Assembly (NCBI RefSeq): GCF_018139145.2
Contig: NC_059471.1
Span: forward strand, 215,717,494 to 215,781,493
Origin: Gymnogyps californianus
Taxonomy: Eukaryota > Chordata > Aves > Accipitriformes > Cathartidae
Reading direction: 5' to 3'
DNA: 64,000 bases
Both the position numbers and the translations under genes were made by a program. Shown here in pieces: positions 36,920 through 54,830 of this stretch. Position 1 is the stretch's first letter. Every line of letters begins with the position of its first letter. The notes below the pieces were generated by a model, which saw only the letters and a list, made by a program, of their open reading frames with translations, made no database searches and was not told where the DNA came from.

Positions 36920-37085
36920 CAGGAACCGATTGCCTGAGGAGAGCAGGGGCTCTGTCGTTGGAGGCCTTTAAGAAAGGGGTAGACAAGCATCTGTCAGGAA
37001 GGCTTCAGACAGAGCTGATCCTGCCCTGAGGCAGGAGCTGGTCGGGTTGACCTCCTGAGGCCCCTTCCAGCACCAGTTTTTATTA
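36920..37085 (+). mobile_element. Older CR1 fragment
   Basis: GATTGCCTGAGGAGAGC, GGAGGCCTTTAAGAA, AGACAAGCATCTGTCAGGAA, GATCCTGCCCTGAGGCAGGA and CCCCTTCCAGCACC follow the order of an older CR1 3' region (ORF2 end and 3' UTR). The terminal octamer repeats have decayed. It is antisense to PLXNA4 in the large intron. Confidence 0.8.
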
Positions 37086-40000
37086 TCTCTACTGACAACA
37101 CCCCCCTACCTTGACCCTTGGTATCCTATATCTTGAACCTTCTTTCTGGCAGGGAAAGGAGACACAGAAGACTGCATTTTTTAAAGTAGAGCCAGGATTT
37201 ACACCTGTCATTTGATGCTCTCTTTTAAAGTCTTCGGAGTCACCCCGATGTTTCTGTTTAAAACCTCAATAACTTACAATGTTAGGGTGCATGCAGCTTA
37301 TAATCCTTATTGTACTAAACTAGTCCAATTTATCTTTCTTTCTAAAACTAGCTGCAAAGTGACCAACAGACATCACAAGCACTGCACTGGAAGAGACCAT
37401 CTATTGACTAGGGAGTCCTGAAACCACAGGCTGACAAGTTACATAGGTTAGATCCTGAATGGGTACAGACTATCCATTTTGTGTACTCCAAACACACTCC
37501 CACAGCATTTTCTAACAAGCTTAAGACCTCAACATCTAAAGGCTAACGCTGTGCAAATCAGAGTTGCTTCAGGAAAAGGAAATAGATAAGATCACCGACC
37601 CAGGACCTGGGTACCGACAGCTAGGTCAGGTAGTGTTTGTACCCAGGTTAACATAATAAACTGCAGATGTTATAATTCTGAATCCCACAGATCAGGTCAC
37701 TTGAAACCTCTTTTAGTCCGGAATCTGGCAAGCCTATTTTGAATGGGTCTTCATTAGAAGATTCTCAAGGTGTTAAGAATACTTGCAATGTCTCCATTGA
37801 CTTTCAGCTTTTCTTTGAGGGGCTATTTTTAATGCACAATAAGCAGCCAAAAGGAGACCAAGTCCCTGCAGGTAAGAGAAAAAAGCACCAGTTCCTCTCC
37901 TTGCAGCACTGCAGGTAGTTTGGTCACCAGTGTGCAATGGAAAAACTCTTTGGCTTCTGCTTTTTGTGCTCTGCCCCTTTTCAGTCTCCCACATCCCTGC
38001 CTCCATGCCAGGCTTCGGTAGGGGAACATGATATTGATTGTGATGCAGGCAATTAAATGGTGTTAATGAAGTTCAAACAAGTGTTATCATAAGCTTGGCA
38101 GCGTGGAGAGAAATGAAAGGTCAGCCACAGCCCTTTGTCATCTTTTCAGTGTGGTGTTGAATGCTAATGAGACAGTCCCAATTAGAACAGGCTCCCCTTT
38201 GTATTGCTTAGGGATTGCATCAAATGCTCCCAAGTTCTCCAGATTTCTAGGCTCAAAGGGGACATTTGAAGTAAACTTGAAAAGATGCAGATCTGAAGCT
38301 GCTCTAATGTAAATTCAGCAATGCCTATGGAGTTTTACTAACAGAAGTCAGATGAGAATTTGGTCTACCGTTCCCATCTTTTCCTCTTTTTTCAATAGAC
38401 TCATATAATGATAATTGAAAAGCCTCCACCTTGTTTTAGAACTACAGGCTGACTCTTCATGGCTTCAAAAAAAGCCAAATAGCCTGTCCCCATTTCCTGG
38501 GTTAATTCTCCTGCCTCAGTCAGGCCTCATCTTCTGCCGCAGGAAACCCAAGTTGTGGCTGCACCTAGATACTTTTTAGCCATGCGTTTTCACAGTGAAA
38601 GAGCCCTGCGTGTGTAATTTGAATGCTGAACCTGGTTTTCCCCAAAAGGCAAGATTTCTCAGCGGGATTGTTTCAGCAGGCAGAGTCCACCTCTGCTTCC
38701 AAAAGCGTTAAAAAAGGACTGTTGAAATCAAACTCCCAGTTGACTACTATGTGGAGGTAGACCATTGTCAGGCCAGAATCCTTAGCTATTCCTTTCCCAA
38801 TGCACATTCACAATCTAAAGAAGTGGAAAACTAATCTTTGAAGGATTGGAGGAACGTACTTTCACCCATGCCTGCTTCTTATGCCAAGGTTATTCCCTGC
38901 TTTGAGTTTTGTGAGTCCTAAAGGCACACTCCACACTGAGAAACCAGCACTTGCAAAGGGATGGCTTGGAGTAACCGAGCTCAGCTACAATTTCAACAGA
39001 CTTGTTAAAAGTCAGGAGCCTGTCTTTACTCTAGAGTGCCTTCAAGTTGGGTTACAATCTACCACTGCCTAATTGCCCTCTTGTAGTTTCTTCTTCATCA
39101 AAGAAGTTCATTTGATTTCAGGTTCTTCTGATTTACTCAACTGCTTCTTAAACTCCCCGACTGAAATTCTTTTTATCTTATGATTCGCTCTTTGAAGAAG
39201 TCTAGTGGTCTTGAAGGATGCCATCTCCAGCTGGTGCTGACTACAGAAATAGCTCCAACGAGTACTGGAAGCCTTTGGATTTGGAATAACTCCCTCAAAG
39301 TACAGTTGCAGAATGGAGAAAAGGAATTCATTAACTCAGGGTAGAATTGAAATTACATTTTATTCATCCTTGATATGTTTTTTCTTTGATCTACCACAGC
39401 ATCCAGGTGCCATTGCCTTGAGTCAATGGAATTGACACACAAAAATACAAGCAGGGCAGAAGCTCTAACCATATTCCAAAACCTGCAGCCTCCCCCTGGG
39501 CTTCAGTTCAAGTTGTCAGACATCAGTGCAGATAACAACCCAGCACATGCTGGGCACAGAAATCCAGTGCTGTTTACTAGCAGCAGGAGGTGTTATGTAC
39601 CTCGTTTACAAACCCAGTTGTTTGGGAAAACTTCCAGGGAAATGCAGCACCTATTGCTGAAGATCACTGGGCAACAGGATTTAGCTCCAAAAAGTTGTAA
39701 AGTGAAATCAATACAGGAAAAACAAAATGGAAACTGCAGCCTTCTGTTTATCCAGAAAAAACCCAGGTGTTGCATGAGGAAATACTCTGTTCTCCACGTA
39801 CGTACCTCAGTTTGTCGCTCAAATGTACCATCTCCAAAGATAAAAAATCAACCAGGGTCATACGTAAAACAAAATATTTGTCCACAGAAACCAACCACTC
39901 TCTACACGCAAGCTTGCTAAAGCGTCACTAGAGTATGACACCTTTGGGTCACTGTTGGTGCAAACTTGATTTCTAAATGAATTTCAAACACCTCTTTCCC

Positions 40001-41327
40001 CCTGTCCAGGTCAATCCAGCAATCAACCTCAATACATGCTAAGAAACTTGGACACAGTACCAGAAGTAGGTCATAATTAAGCAAGGTAGCTTGTAAGAGC
40101 CTTACAGGTTGCCTAGAAACGACATTTGCAAAAGTGTTTAACCGCATCTAAAAATAATTGTCCAGACAAATCAGAGACCAGTGGGAGCATTATTGTAAAA
40201 AATGTTACCTCATGCCGACGAGGGGACAGAGCTTGTTGATCAGCCATGCTCTCCTTTCACAAAATGAGAGAAAACCACCCCCGCCAAAGGAAATACAGCG
40301 GTTTACAGTGCAGTGTGCCTACAGTAGCAGAGGTCTCATATAACCTGCATGACATGGTATCAATTTTAGACAGTGTCTATGAAGTCATCCAGACAAATCG
40401 TTGCTGAAAACTGGATGGCATTGCACAGGAATGATCTGTAAGATAAACCCGTCTTTGTATTTACAGAGTAGTAATCACTCTCCATCTGTGCAGTTCCCAA
40501 ACCTGTCAATAACGCCAAGTAAGCGTAGCGTATTGGAAAACAAAGCACAGATCAACTTCTGCAAGGCTTGCTCCAGCAGACAGGCTCCTGCTGAATGGAG
40601 TGCAAGATGTGCTATTTGCTTCTCCTGTGGAAAATCTTAGAGAACCTGAGGCCCCTACATACTGCAGGAATAGTTGTCTTGGTTGTATTCCCTGTGGAGT
40701 AGCTTTGCCAGACACTGACCTTCAGTGCAGTAGATTGAACATTACAGCTACAGGTCTTGCAGATGTGGATAAAATGCTTGGAAAGACCTCTGACCCTTCA
40801 GAAAATACCTGCAGAGCTTCAGTCACCAGCCTGTCAATCTTACGACGTCTCATTCAAAGCACAGAAGAGCCTCCAAGGAAAGCTACTGGACTTGGAATAA
40901 GGGGAGATAATTGTATGACCCTCAGGATTCAGGCAGTGTGGGGACTGTCACAACGATGCTGAGAACAGCAAACCGTTTCTGGTCTGTGTGGAAAGACTTA
41001 GAAGCCCTCGTACTTCACAGGGCTCAAACACATCACCTCCCTTTCCTTCCTCCCTCTATCGCTTCTCAACAGTTTCTTCTCAAGAGAAACAATGATGACA
41101 AACACCTTCAGTTCACACCTCTAATTAAATTTCCATCTCTGCTGCAAGGCATGTGGGAATAAAAGGCTAACACGGAGCTTTCTACTTAGGCAATAACCAA
41201 AGAAAGAAAGCTCAGAGGCAGCTACCAAAAGCAATACTGATGATGCCTCTTACCTCCATCCATGAAGCAGCGCCTTGTATCACTTACTTATGTCATTCCT
41301 ATTCCTATTTCTAGAGCTAAAACTCAC

Positions 41328-41540
41328 CTTTCCACCCAGTTCTTGTAGCTGGGGATGTCCTTGGCGTAGAGAAGCTTGTTGGAGGGTGAGTCTTTGCCCA
41401 GACGGTGCTCTGAGGTCGAACAGGAGTCCATGAAAGTCTGAGCCACTACAGAGAGGCAGGCATCTGTGATGCTGTTCTTGTGGATGTCGAAGACAAACTG
41501 CGGGTTCTTGATCATGTTAACCCAGAACCGTAAAGGCAGG
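41328..41540 (-). CDS. PLXNA4: PLXNA4 coding exon: GAP domain with LPLRFWVN motif
   Basis: The exon begins with C (finishing Cys) and reads [20 protein letters not shown], then [40 protein letters not shown] and [10 protein letters not shown] plus [10 protein letters not shown] is among the most conserved motifs of plexins. Its arginine is, from family knowledge, the third one needed for GAP activity along with the paired arginines encoded upstream. It is present here, so this part of the active site looks intact. The acceptor is CTCTTGCAG and the donor AAG|GTGAGT. The final AG joins G of the next exon to form Arg. Confidence 0.95.
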
Positions 41541-48041
<6,501 letters not shown>

Positions 48042-48232
48042 CTTGGTGGCAAGTAATCTTGTCAGGTAGATCTCAGAAACCATCTTGCTGCCCCGGTCAC
48101 CCTCTTTTTGGTCACCATGCTCATGGTTCTTCACCAAGTGCCACATCTTGACTCCACTCTCAAGGTCAGGGGTGATCATGGGTGTGCGGGAACGGAGGCT
48201 GTCCGGGCTGCCTGTGTAGCGGATCATGTTTT
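48042..48232 (-). CDS. PLXNA4: PLXNA4 coding exon: RBD-to-GAP transition
   Basis: The 191-base exon starts with AA (finishing Glu) and encodes [20 protein letters not shown], then [15 protein letters not shown], an acidic-basic loop [12 protein letters not shown], and [35 protein letters not shown] and [19 protein letters not shown] are strongly conserved in A-type plexins. The second is where the polypeptide re-enters the GAP helical fold after the RBD insertion. The acceptor is TCTTTGCAG and the donor AAG|GTACAT; the exon ends on a codon boundary. Confidence 0.94.
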
Positions 48233-49194
48233 CTGCAAAGAGAGATGCATGTGTCTCAGCCCTAGTAGCACTTGTATTGGGATTAACAGGTTTCACCAAG
48301 GAAATATGCTAATGACATGCCACCTAATAGAAGTTTTTCATCAGACAGGCAAGAAGAAGACCTCTTCTGTCTGGGTTCTGTAGCAGGTACCTCTCCCATT
48401 CAGTACGTGGGGTGGATGCTCATACAGATTCTGGTGTGGGGCTGAGACAATCACAGTTGGTGAGTCCGCCCTGGGGAGACGTTAGTTTGGGTCTCCAAAG
48501 TGGGAAGGCTGTAGCAGTACTGCGATGTCCCTGCTCTCACAAGCTCTGCATTTCCATATTAGTATTAAATAAATTTCCATCAACCAATTCATAACATTAG
48601 GCTACACAGGTTGCATCATATCTCTTGACGTAATTACAATGTGAGATGGAGAAGCTCTCAAAGCAGCTGTATGGGTCAGGCCTTATTATCAAAGCATTAT
48701 CTTATGACTGAGTGATTTGCTCAGCAAAGACAAGGGATGTCAGCCAAGCCAGATGTGACGTCAATGTCCACATTATTAAATTAAACGAGGCTCAAACACT
48801 GACTTTCAGTTGCCGACGCTCTTTACCTTCTATCACGTTCCCTGGCAAAGATTTGGCCTGGGACAACTAGCACTATCAGTGTCAGACATTGCCCAGGACT
48901 GGTTCAGGGGATAGTACCAGCTACTCATGGTAACCAGTATGGCTAAGTACAACTTGTTTTAACTGTATGGATGTTAGCCATACCATGCCATGCTGCTTGG
49001 CATTACAGCCAGAGAACAGGCCATGGCCTCTTTGCATAGTAATATTGATGGAGCTAACGTGACCTCTTGTTTAGCTCCCCATCCCCAGACTTAGGAGGAA
49101 CTGCCTCCCCTCCCTCCTTTGACAACAAAGCAATCCAATAAGTCCTGCCCGGTCATCCTCTTCACTCCCTGCTCCAAAATCTTGTTTTGACAGA

Positions 49195-49684
49195 AAGTAA
49201 AAAGCTGCTGGAGTGTGTCCGAACAAGGGCAACGAAGCTGATGAAGAGTCTAGAGCACAAGTCTTATGAGGAGTGGCTGAGGGAACTGGGGTTGTTTAGC
49301 CTGGAGAAAAGGAGGCTGAGAGGAGACCTTATCGCTCTCTACAACTACTTGAAAGGGGGTTGTAGCGAGGTGGGTGTCAGTCTCTTCTCCCAAGTAACAA
49401 GCAATACTACAAGAGGAAATGGTCTCAAGTTGTGCCAGGGGAGGTTTAGATTGGATATTAGGAGAAATTTCTTCACCGAAAGGGTTGCCAAGCATTGCAA
49501 CAGGCTGCGCGGGAAAGTGGTTGAGTCACCATCCCTGGAGGGATTTAAAAGACATGTAGATGTGGTGCTTAGGGACATGGTTTAGTGGTGGACTTGGCAG
49601 CGTTAGGTTAATGGTTGGACTTGATGATCTTAAAGGTCTTTTCCAACCTAAACAATTCTATGATTCTATGGTTCTGTGATTCTA
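49195..49684 (+). mobile_element. CR1 non-LTR retrotransposon, 5'-truncated 3' end
   Basis: The plus strand reads the C-terminal part of the CR1 ORF2 protein (49200-49583: [20 protein letters not shown], then an [20 protein letters not shown] stretch and [13 protein letters not shown]), then a short 3' UTR (TTGATGATCTTAAAGGTCTT) and the terminal degenerate octamers ATTCTATG/GTTCTGTG. That ending is diagnostic of CR1 in birds. The fragment lacks the reverse transcriptase and endonuclease, as nearly all copies do. Its frame is open to a TAG at 49583-49585, which suggests modest age. It lies antisense within a PLXNA4 intron. Confidence 0.93.
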
Positions 49685-49854
49685 AACCAGAACCCCAGGT
49701 GGGCCTGCACAAATTTCTTCTCCAAGGACACCTTTAGCCTCCAAATTTTACCTCCCTTTGCCTCTGAGTGATGGCATGAGGCATTCCCCTCTCCCTGACC
49801 TTCCAGCAATGCTGCAGATAGAGACTTTTCCAACCATAATTAACAGAAGTGTTG

Positions 49855-49985
49855 CACCTTTCTGTAGCAAGATCTGAATCAGCCTTATTAACGCATTACT
49901 GATCTCTACATATTAATTATCAGGTGGAATATCCTTTTTCTCTCTGGATGCTGTTTTCTTAATTGCAATTAACAATCACTTCTGA
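49855..49985. promoter_or_regulatory. Candidate conserved non-coding element in intron
   Basis: Homeodomain-like TAAT/ATTA cores recur (CATAATTAACAG upstream, CATTACTG, ATTAATTATCAGGTGG, TTAATTGCAATTAACAATC). CAGGTG is an E-box. The segment starts about 170 bases after the CR1 copy and contains no repeat. Confidence 0.28.
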
Positions 49986-50479
49986 CCCACTACATCTTCT
50001 GCTCCCCCTGCATTCTTCCCCACTCCCTCCTCCTGAAAAATCAAATGGCAAAAGAATTAAAGAAATCCAACAGAAATTACCCCCCCTCAAGTCTTCCTTT
50101 TCAAAGGTCACTGTGTCTCTCAGTAATTGCAACAACATGGCAAAGAGGATGAATATTAATAAGGTCTGGTGGATTGCTTATGTCCTTGGAGAAAGAGGAA
50201 TGGGGTCCTCTGGACACTGAGTAACTGTATTTTCCCTCAAGCTAAAGGGAGTAAGAAGGATTGGAGATGCTTTCATAAATTAAAAAAATAATAATAAACT
50301 GATATGACAGCTGCATCCAGGTTGGAAGGTGGCTTTGCAGAACTCTGGTTACACAGTAGAGATGTTTTGCTTTGCCGTCCGGCATCACCATAGTGAGACA
50401 CATCCTGGGCTGCAATTCTAGCGCAGGGGAGAAAGGTGCGTGACGGTGTGAGTGAGATTCAGGATGTCTCTGTTTGGCT

Positions 50480-50625
50480 CTACAGAAGAATTTCCACCTG
50501 GTCTCTATTTCACAGCTGTCTCATTCTCAGTTTTCTCATGGGTAAAGTGGGAACAACAATCCACTGCCTTGAGATATACTGATATAAGACCTCAGTAAGC
50601 TATTTTTATTGTTATTCCAGGTGCA
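50480..50625 (+). mobile_element. Ancient MIR-like SINE relic
   Basis: CTCAGTTTTCTCATGGGTAA, then AGTGGGAACAACAATCC and, further on, AAGCTATTTTTATTGTTATT follow the 3' half of MIR (CTCAGTTTCCTCATCTGTAAAATGGG...ATTATTATTATT). Confidence 0.65.
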
Positions 50626-51130
50626 AATTCCCTTGGGATACCTGGGTGGGACACACAACACCCACACTGAGATATAACTGTAAACAGGCTATGCCCCATG
50701 TAGATTGTGGTTGCTCATCTGTGCCACAGATTCCTCTTCACAACAGACCATGCTCCAAGGACTTTGCCCACCAGAACGACTGAGCCCATACAGTGTGCAG
50801 TGCTTCTCCCTTGTCTCTGTGCAAACTCTAAGAGTGAGACTCAGTGATCTAAAATGTAGGCAGCTAATTATATAGGCTCCTCCTTTCATTAATGAGGGAG
50901 GAGAAATACTTCCCAAGAGCAATCCAACCACTTGGATCAACAACTTGGACCAGATGCCAAAGTTTTAGATGGCTAAATCCTCTCCTCCTGCCATCCCTCA
51001 AGCAATATCTTATCAACTAGTCATCTGCCTATCATTCTGTCTGCTGGTGCTCAGTGTCTTGTAACCACCATGACGTTTGGGATCTCTTCTCCAGTGTTCT
51101 CCCAATCCGTATCAGCACACAAATCCTTAC

Positions 51131-51230
51131 CATACTTGCTGGCTGATGTCCGGGAGACCGTGGAGTTGTTGACTGCATTGTAGGCAGTGACTTGCTTGGA
51201 GACTAAAGCTACCACAGATCCATCTGGCAC
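51131..51230 (-). CDS. PLXNA4: PLXNA4 coding exon: end of Rho-GTPase-binding domain and linker
   Basis: The exon has 33 codons plus one base and reads VPDGSVVALVSKQVTAYNAV, then NNSTVSRTSASKY. The start completes the RBD (HYQ-VPDGS-VAL), and the Ser/Thr-rich remainder is the linker leading back to the GAP fold. The acceptor is TCTCTACAG and the donor G|GTAAGG. The leftover G joins AA of the next exon to give Glu. This linker is the most variable part of the plexin cytoplasmic domain, so it is useful for deciding the paralogue. Confidence 0.92.
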
Positions 51231-52130
51231 CTGTAGAGAAAAAAGGACTTTGTCAATAAGCTTCTGAAAACTGGCTGAGGAGCATGCCAAGGACAGCAGA
51301 AATTCAAGGAGCAGAAACTGAGCCGTAAACCAGTGTCACTGTAGGCAGGACAATAGTTTTGGCCCAAAGCTTCAAATGCTTTCTTCAGTGGGTCTATTAA
51401 CAGAAAAGACAGGAGACAAAATCTTCTGTTACACCGCTAGAAGCCTGCATTTGGGCAATAGGACGACTGATGACAAAGCAGACTCTGCTCCATTCAGGTC
51501 GTGATTCAAAGCCCAGTGGCGACAATGTGAGTCTTTGCATTAACCTCAGTAAAGCTGACAGTATGTTCTTCACAAGGAAGGTCTTATGCAGAACAGGACC
51601 ATGAGAACAAAATCATCTGAGCCATTTCAAACATCAAGAATGGGATGTCCCATAAGGATGATAAAACTGATGTGAAATTTTTGATTCCTTCCACCTCGGT
51701 TGCAGGTGATACCTAGGTACCTAGCTCAGAAACGGATATCTACATTTTCCATTTTGATTGATCGTGTCAGCCTCTCCATGCACAGTCTCCCCCTTCCATG
51801 TGACAAATGCACAGCTGGACTGAACTGCCTACCACAAGTTCTTTCTCTTTGCTGTGTCAGAGGGTCTCAGACAGGGGGAAGCAGCAGGTTTGGAGTGGTT
51901 GGGCTCCAGGATGTCATGGGATAGTGTTTCAACAGACAACAGAGCTTTCTGAAATGAGCCAGACTTTCCATTTCTACAGCTAGGCAATTCATGTGGGTCC
52001 TGTATCAGAAATGTTAACAAGCCAGTGGCTCAGAGGAGCCATATCAGGAATATCTGTGATAAATAAGACATCATAAAAAGGAGATGGGTGAAAAAAAACC
52101 TGCTAACAACGTCTAACCCTTGTCTGTGTA

Positions 52131-52280
52131 ATAATAATAATTAGCACTTGCATGGAGTTTTTCATCTTCAAAGCACTGCACAGGCTAATTAAATGGCCCC
52201 TCAGCAATCATGGAAGGCAATTATTGGCTCTTTGTAGGTTTAGCCCCACACTACAGATGGGGAAACTGAGGTAACAGGAA
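52131..52280 (+). mobile_element. Ancient MIR/L2-like SINE relic
   Basis: AATAATAATAATTAGCACTT, then GGAGTTTTTCATCTTCAAAG, CACTGCACAGGCTAATTAAA and CTACAGATGGGGAAACTGAG follow a widespread amniote SINE (TAATAATAAT...AGCGCTTTTCATCTTCAAAGCGCTTTACA...CAGATGGGGAAACTGAGGC). Confidence 0.75.
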
Positions 52281-52715
52281 TATCAATGTCTGTCCCAGCA
52301 TGCTCCATGTCTGCCCTTAGGATAGCCAGGGTAAACGATGTAGAGCTCAACACCCTGGCAGCTGAGACCTGTTCTGCCCCAGCTCATCCATATAGCTGGG
52401 AGCTCATTGCCTGAAGCAAACAACTGGAAAAAGCACAGAAGGGAAAGAAAATTATGGCTGGTTTGTTGGTGAAATAAAATAGAAAACATCCCTGCTCCCC
52501 CTGAAAAAAATTGTTCTGGAGTCAGCCAGCAATGTTTCAGTCAATCTGAAGTGAAAAGTTTTGTTTCCTTTTCATATTATTGCTTGCTGCCTCCTCAGGT
52601 CAGCTCTTAAATGAAAAAAAAATCTTGTTATGAAACACAGATTGCTAAGGTATGATTGAGGAAATACCGAAATTGTCAGCATTGGTTTAAAGTTAATGAA
52701 GTGCTTTTTTTGGGC

Positions 52716-52731
52716 GGGGGGGGGGGGGGGG
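52716..52731. repeat. G16 homopolymer
   Basis: An uninterrupted run of 16 G follows TTTTTTTGGGC and precedes GCAAGGAGGGAAAGG. The length may be unreliable because such runs are hard to sequence. On the PLXNA4 strand it is C-rich. Confidence 0.9.
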
Positions 52732-53015
52732 CAAGGAGGGAAAGGAGTAGGGGGAGCTTTTGACCAAAACTCCATTTTTCATGAAATCTATCACTTACAT
52801 AAGATATTTTTGGACATCTTTAGCCCTCTTTTACCGATCTCAAGGTCATGCAGAGATGGACGTCAACTGGATGGATCTACTCCACACAGGGGCTCTGTCC
52901 AGTTATGGCCCACTCAACTGTTGTTTATCTCTGCATCTTAGAGAATAACACTTTGCCCTTCTCCTTTTCACTTTCTTAGCTGATCTACCTTCCACCCGTC
53001 CTCTCACACAGTTAC

Positions 53016-53119
53016 CTGATAGTGTGCCAGCGTGTTGAGTCTCTTCCAGTCATTCTCTATCTTGGTTGTGATGTCTTCATCCTGAAGGATCATCCTTGCC
53101 CCGCTTGCTTGCCGCCACT
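53016..53119 (-). CDS. PLXNA4: PLXNA4 coding exon: middle of Rho-GTPase-binding domain
   Basis: The 104-base exon begins with AG, completing the Glu codon, and then reads [19 protein letters not shown] followed by [21 protein letters not shown] followed by [12 protein letters not shown] is a hallmark of the plexin RBD across the A family. The acceptor is TTCTTGCAG and the donor CAG|GTAACT, so the exon ends in phase 0. The extra SGA residues relative to the A1-type WRQGRMARIILQ suggest a paralogue-specific loop, which supports A4 rather than A1, from memory of the family. Confidence 0.93.
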
Positions 53120-54544
53120 CTGCAAGAACAGGGACATTGAACTCTGCTGTGCAGATCGCAGCTCTGAGATAGCGGGCAGAGCCCTGGCAATCCCTGTGTC
53201 CGTAACCCATGTGGTCATACACGTGCAAGCTGCATCCGTGTAGCGGCATGTCAGTCATTGCCATTACGCTCTGTCAGATGCCTCCAACCATGTACAACAT
53301 ACAAATGCACAAATGTCCCGAGTCCTCTTTCCAGAGAGAAAGAGGAGACAGATGAACCATGAAAGGTTCAGGGAGATGGTTCAAGAAAGTATGGAAAAAT
53401 CATAGTCATGTGGCAAAGTTTAGAGTCAGGTCCTAGGTTGTCCAGACTGGTTTCTTTACCCTTGATAAAATGATATTGCTATCACAAAACAACTTTTGCA
53501 CAGGAAACACCCACCCCTTTAAAGCGTGACACCATGTAGAGATCAGAACGTAGAGCAGTTGCCTACAGAGATGAGAGGTCCAAGGCTAGGGCACAGCAAC
53601 ACACAGTGGTGAGGTCTATATAGATAAATAAAGCAATGACCAGAGAGCTGTTGATCCATTGGCAGAGCTGAACAGAGCAAGGTCTGGTGCTTTAGCACCC
53701 TGGTTATTCACACTGCTTAACTCTTGGCTGACTCCCTGGCTCTATTCTTGCTCCAACATGGCTTTTTCCAAGACCAACCTGTCCTTGCGTATGTTAGCCA
53801 TCACCATGGGACAGAAGCAAAGGAATGTGTCAGGGATAGAACTTCATCCCTGGCCCTCTTTCCTTTAGCAGCGTAGACACAGCCTTTATTGATACCCGAG
53901 ATATGTCTAACTGCCAAGACCTAGCCACAGAGGGGGCTCCCCTGGGCAGAGCAGTGTCTTGTTCAGCACAGCACCAGACCCCGTACTGGGCTCAGTTCAT
54001 CTCCATTAGTGCTTGCGCAATACTTCTTGCCACTCAAATCCAGAAGTGATGGAGAGCCGGAAGCCTTTAGCTTTGGGCACAGTAGAGGCACAATGGGGAG
54101 AAGAGCCAGAGACAGAACCAACACCCTGCTCCGTGGAGCACGTAATATCTACCAGCCTTCAGCAGAGTGCCTGTGGGCAGAAGGACTCCAGTTTCTGACC
54201 ACATCCAGTTCTCCAGCCTCTACCCCAAAATACTCAATGCTTCTCTCCATCTGCAGGACTGGAGCACCCCGTCACTTCTCAGGGTACCACCTTTTGCTCA
54301 AATCTTGAAGAATGCTCCATGTGGAGGATTGTCACAGCTTTCCCCACAGAGGGCTCACAGACTTGCCTATAGGCAAGGAACACATAAAGATGGCCAAAAG
54401 GAGAGAAATGTAGTATCACCTGGTGACACCAGGGAAAGCTGTGGCTGAACCACAGCCAACCTGAACCATCCAAAGCTTCCTTTTTGGTTGTCATGTCTCA
54501 GTCACAGTGACCCAGCCACATACAGTTTAGCCAGAGCCAAAGCA

Positions 54545-54830
54545 GAAAGTCTATTCTTTTGCAGGAGTTGTTAATTAAAATGAACTCTTGGATATGGAGG
54601 CATCACCTGCCACCCCTGCTTATTTCTCCTAATATAAAAATGCAAGGACCGTTGCAAATTTATTTTGGTTTCAGCAGTTTTCTTATCACATAATTAAAAT
54701 GTATTGGGAAAGCCGCCCTTGCCTTTATTATTCATTTAAATTAGCAGGAAGAGGTCAGCTGCTGTGTTTATTGCTGGGTGTTACTTTGGCTGGAGATACT
54801 CAGAAAGTAGGCAAAGGTTATGTTGGCTAA
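54545..54830. promoter_or_regulatory. Candidate conserved non-coding element in intron
   Basis: TTAATTAAAATGAACTC, TGCAAATTTATTTTGG (octamer-like), CACATAATTAAAATG, TTATTATTCATTTAAATTAG and GTTTATTGCTGGGTGTTACT form an AT-rich stretch with many homeobox/forkhead cores and no repeat signature. Confidence 0.28.

Larger units (their letters stand above)
30925..41327 (-). other. PLXNA4 intron (10.4 kb)
   Basis: Contains the solo LTR (31058-31666), an old CR1 fragment (36920-37085) and an enhancer-like block (35835-36010). The rest, including frames of up to 164 codons such as 39426-39920, shows no coding motif. Confidence 0.85.
48233..51130 (-). other. PLXNA4 intron (2.9 kb)
   Basis: Holds the antisense CR1 copy (49195-49684), an AT-rich homeobox-site-like block (49855-49985) and a MIR-like relic (50480-50625). 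Confidence 0.85.
51231..53015 (-). other. PLXNA4 intron (1.8 kb)
   Basis: Holds the SINE relic at 52131-52280 and the G16 run at 52716-52731. Confidence 0.85.

Noticed and set aside
39426..39920. 164-codon plus-strand frame in the 10.4-kb intron
   Set aside because: Opposite strand to the gene, random-looking composition, no splice sites that give a gene model.
53116..53124. Possible alternative acceptor at GCAGAG before the exon at 53119
   Set aside because: The second AG is two bases on, which would shift the frame; the Glu codon across the junction fixes the first AG.
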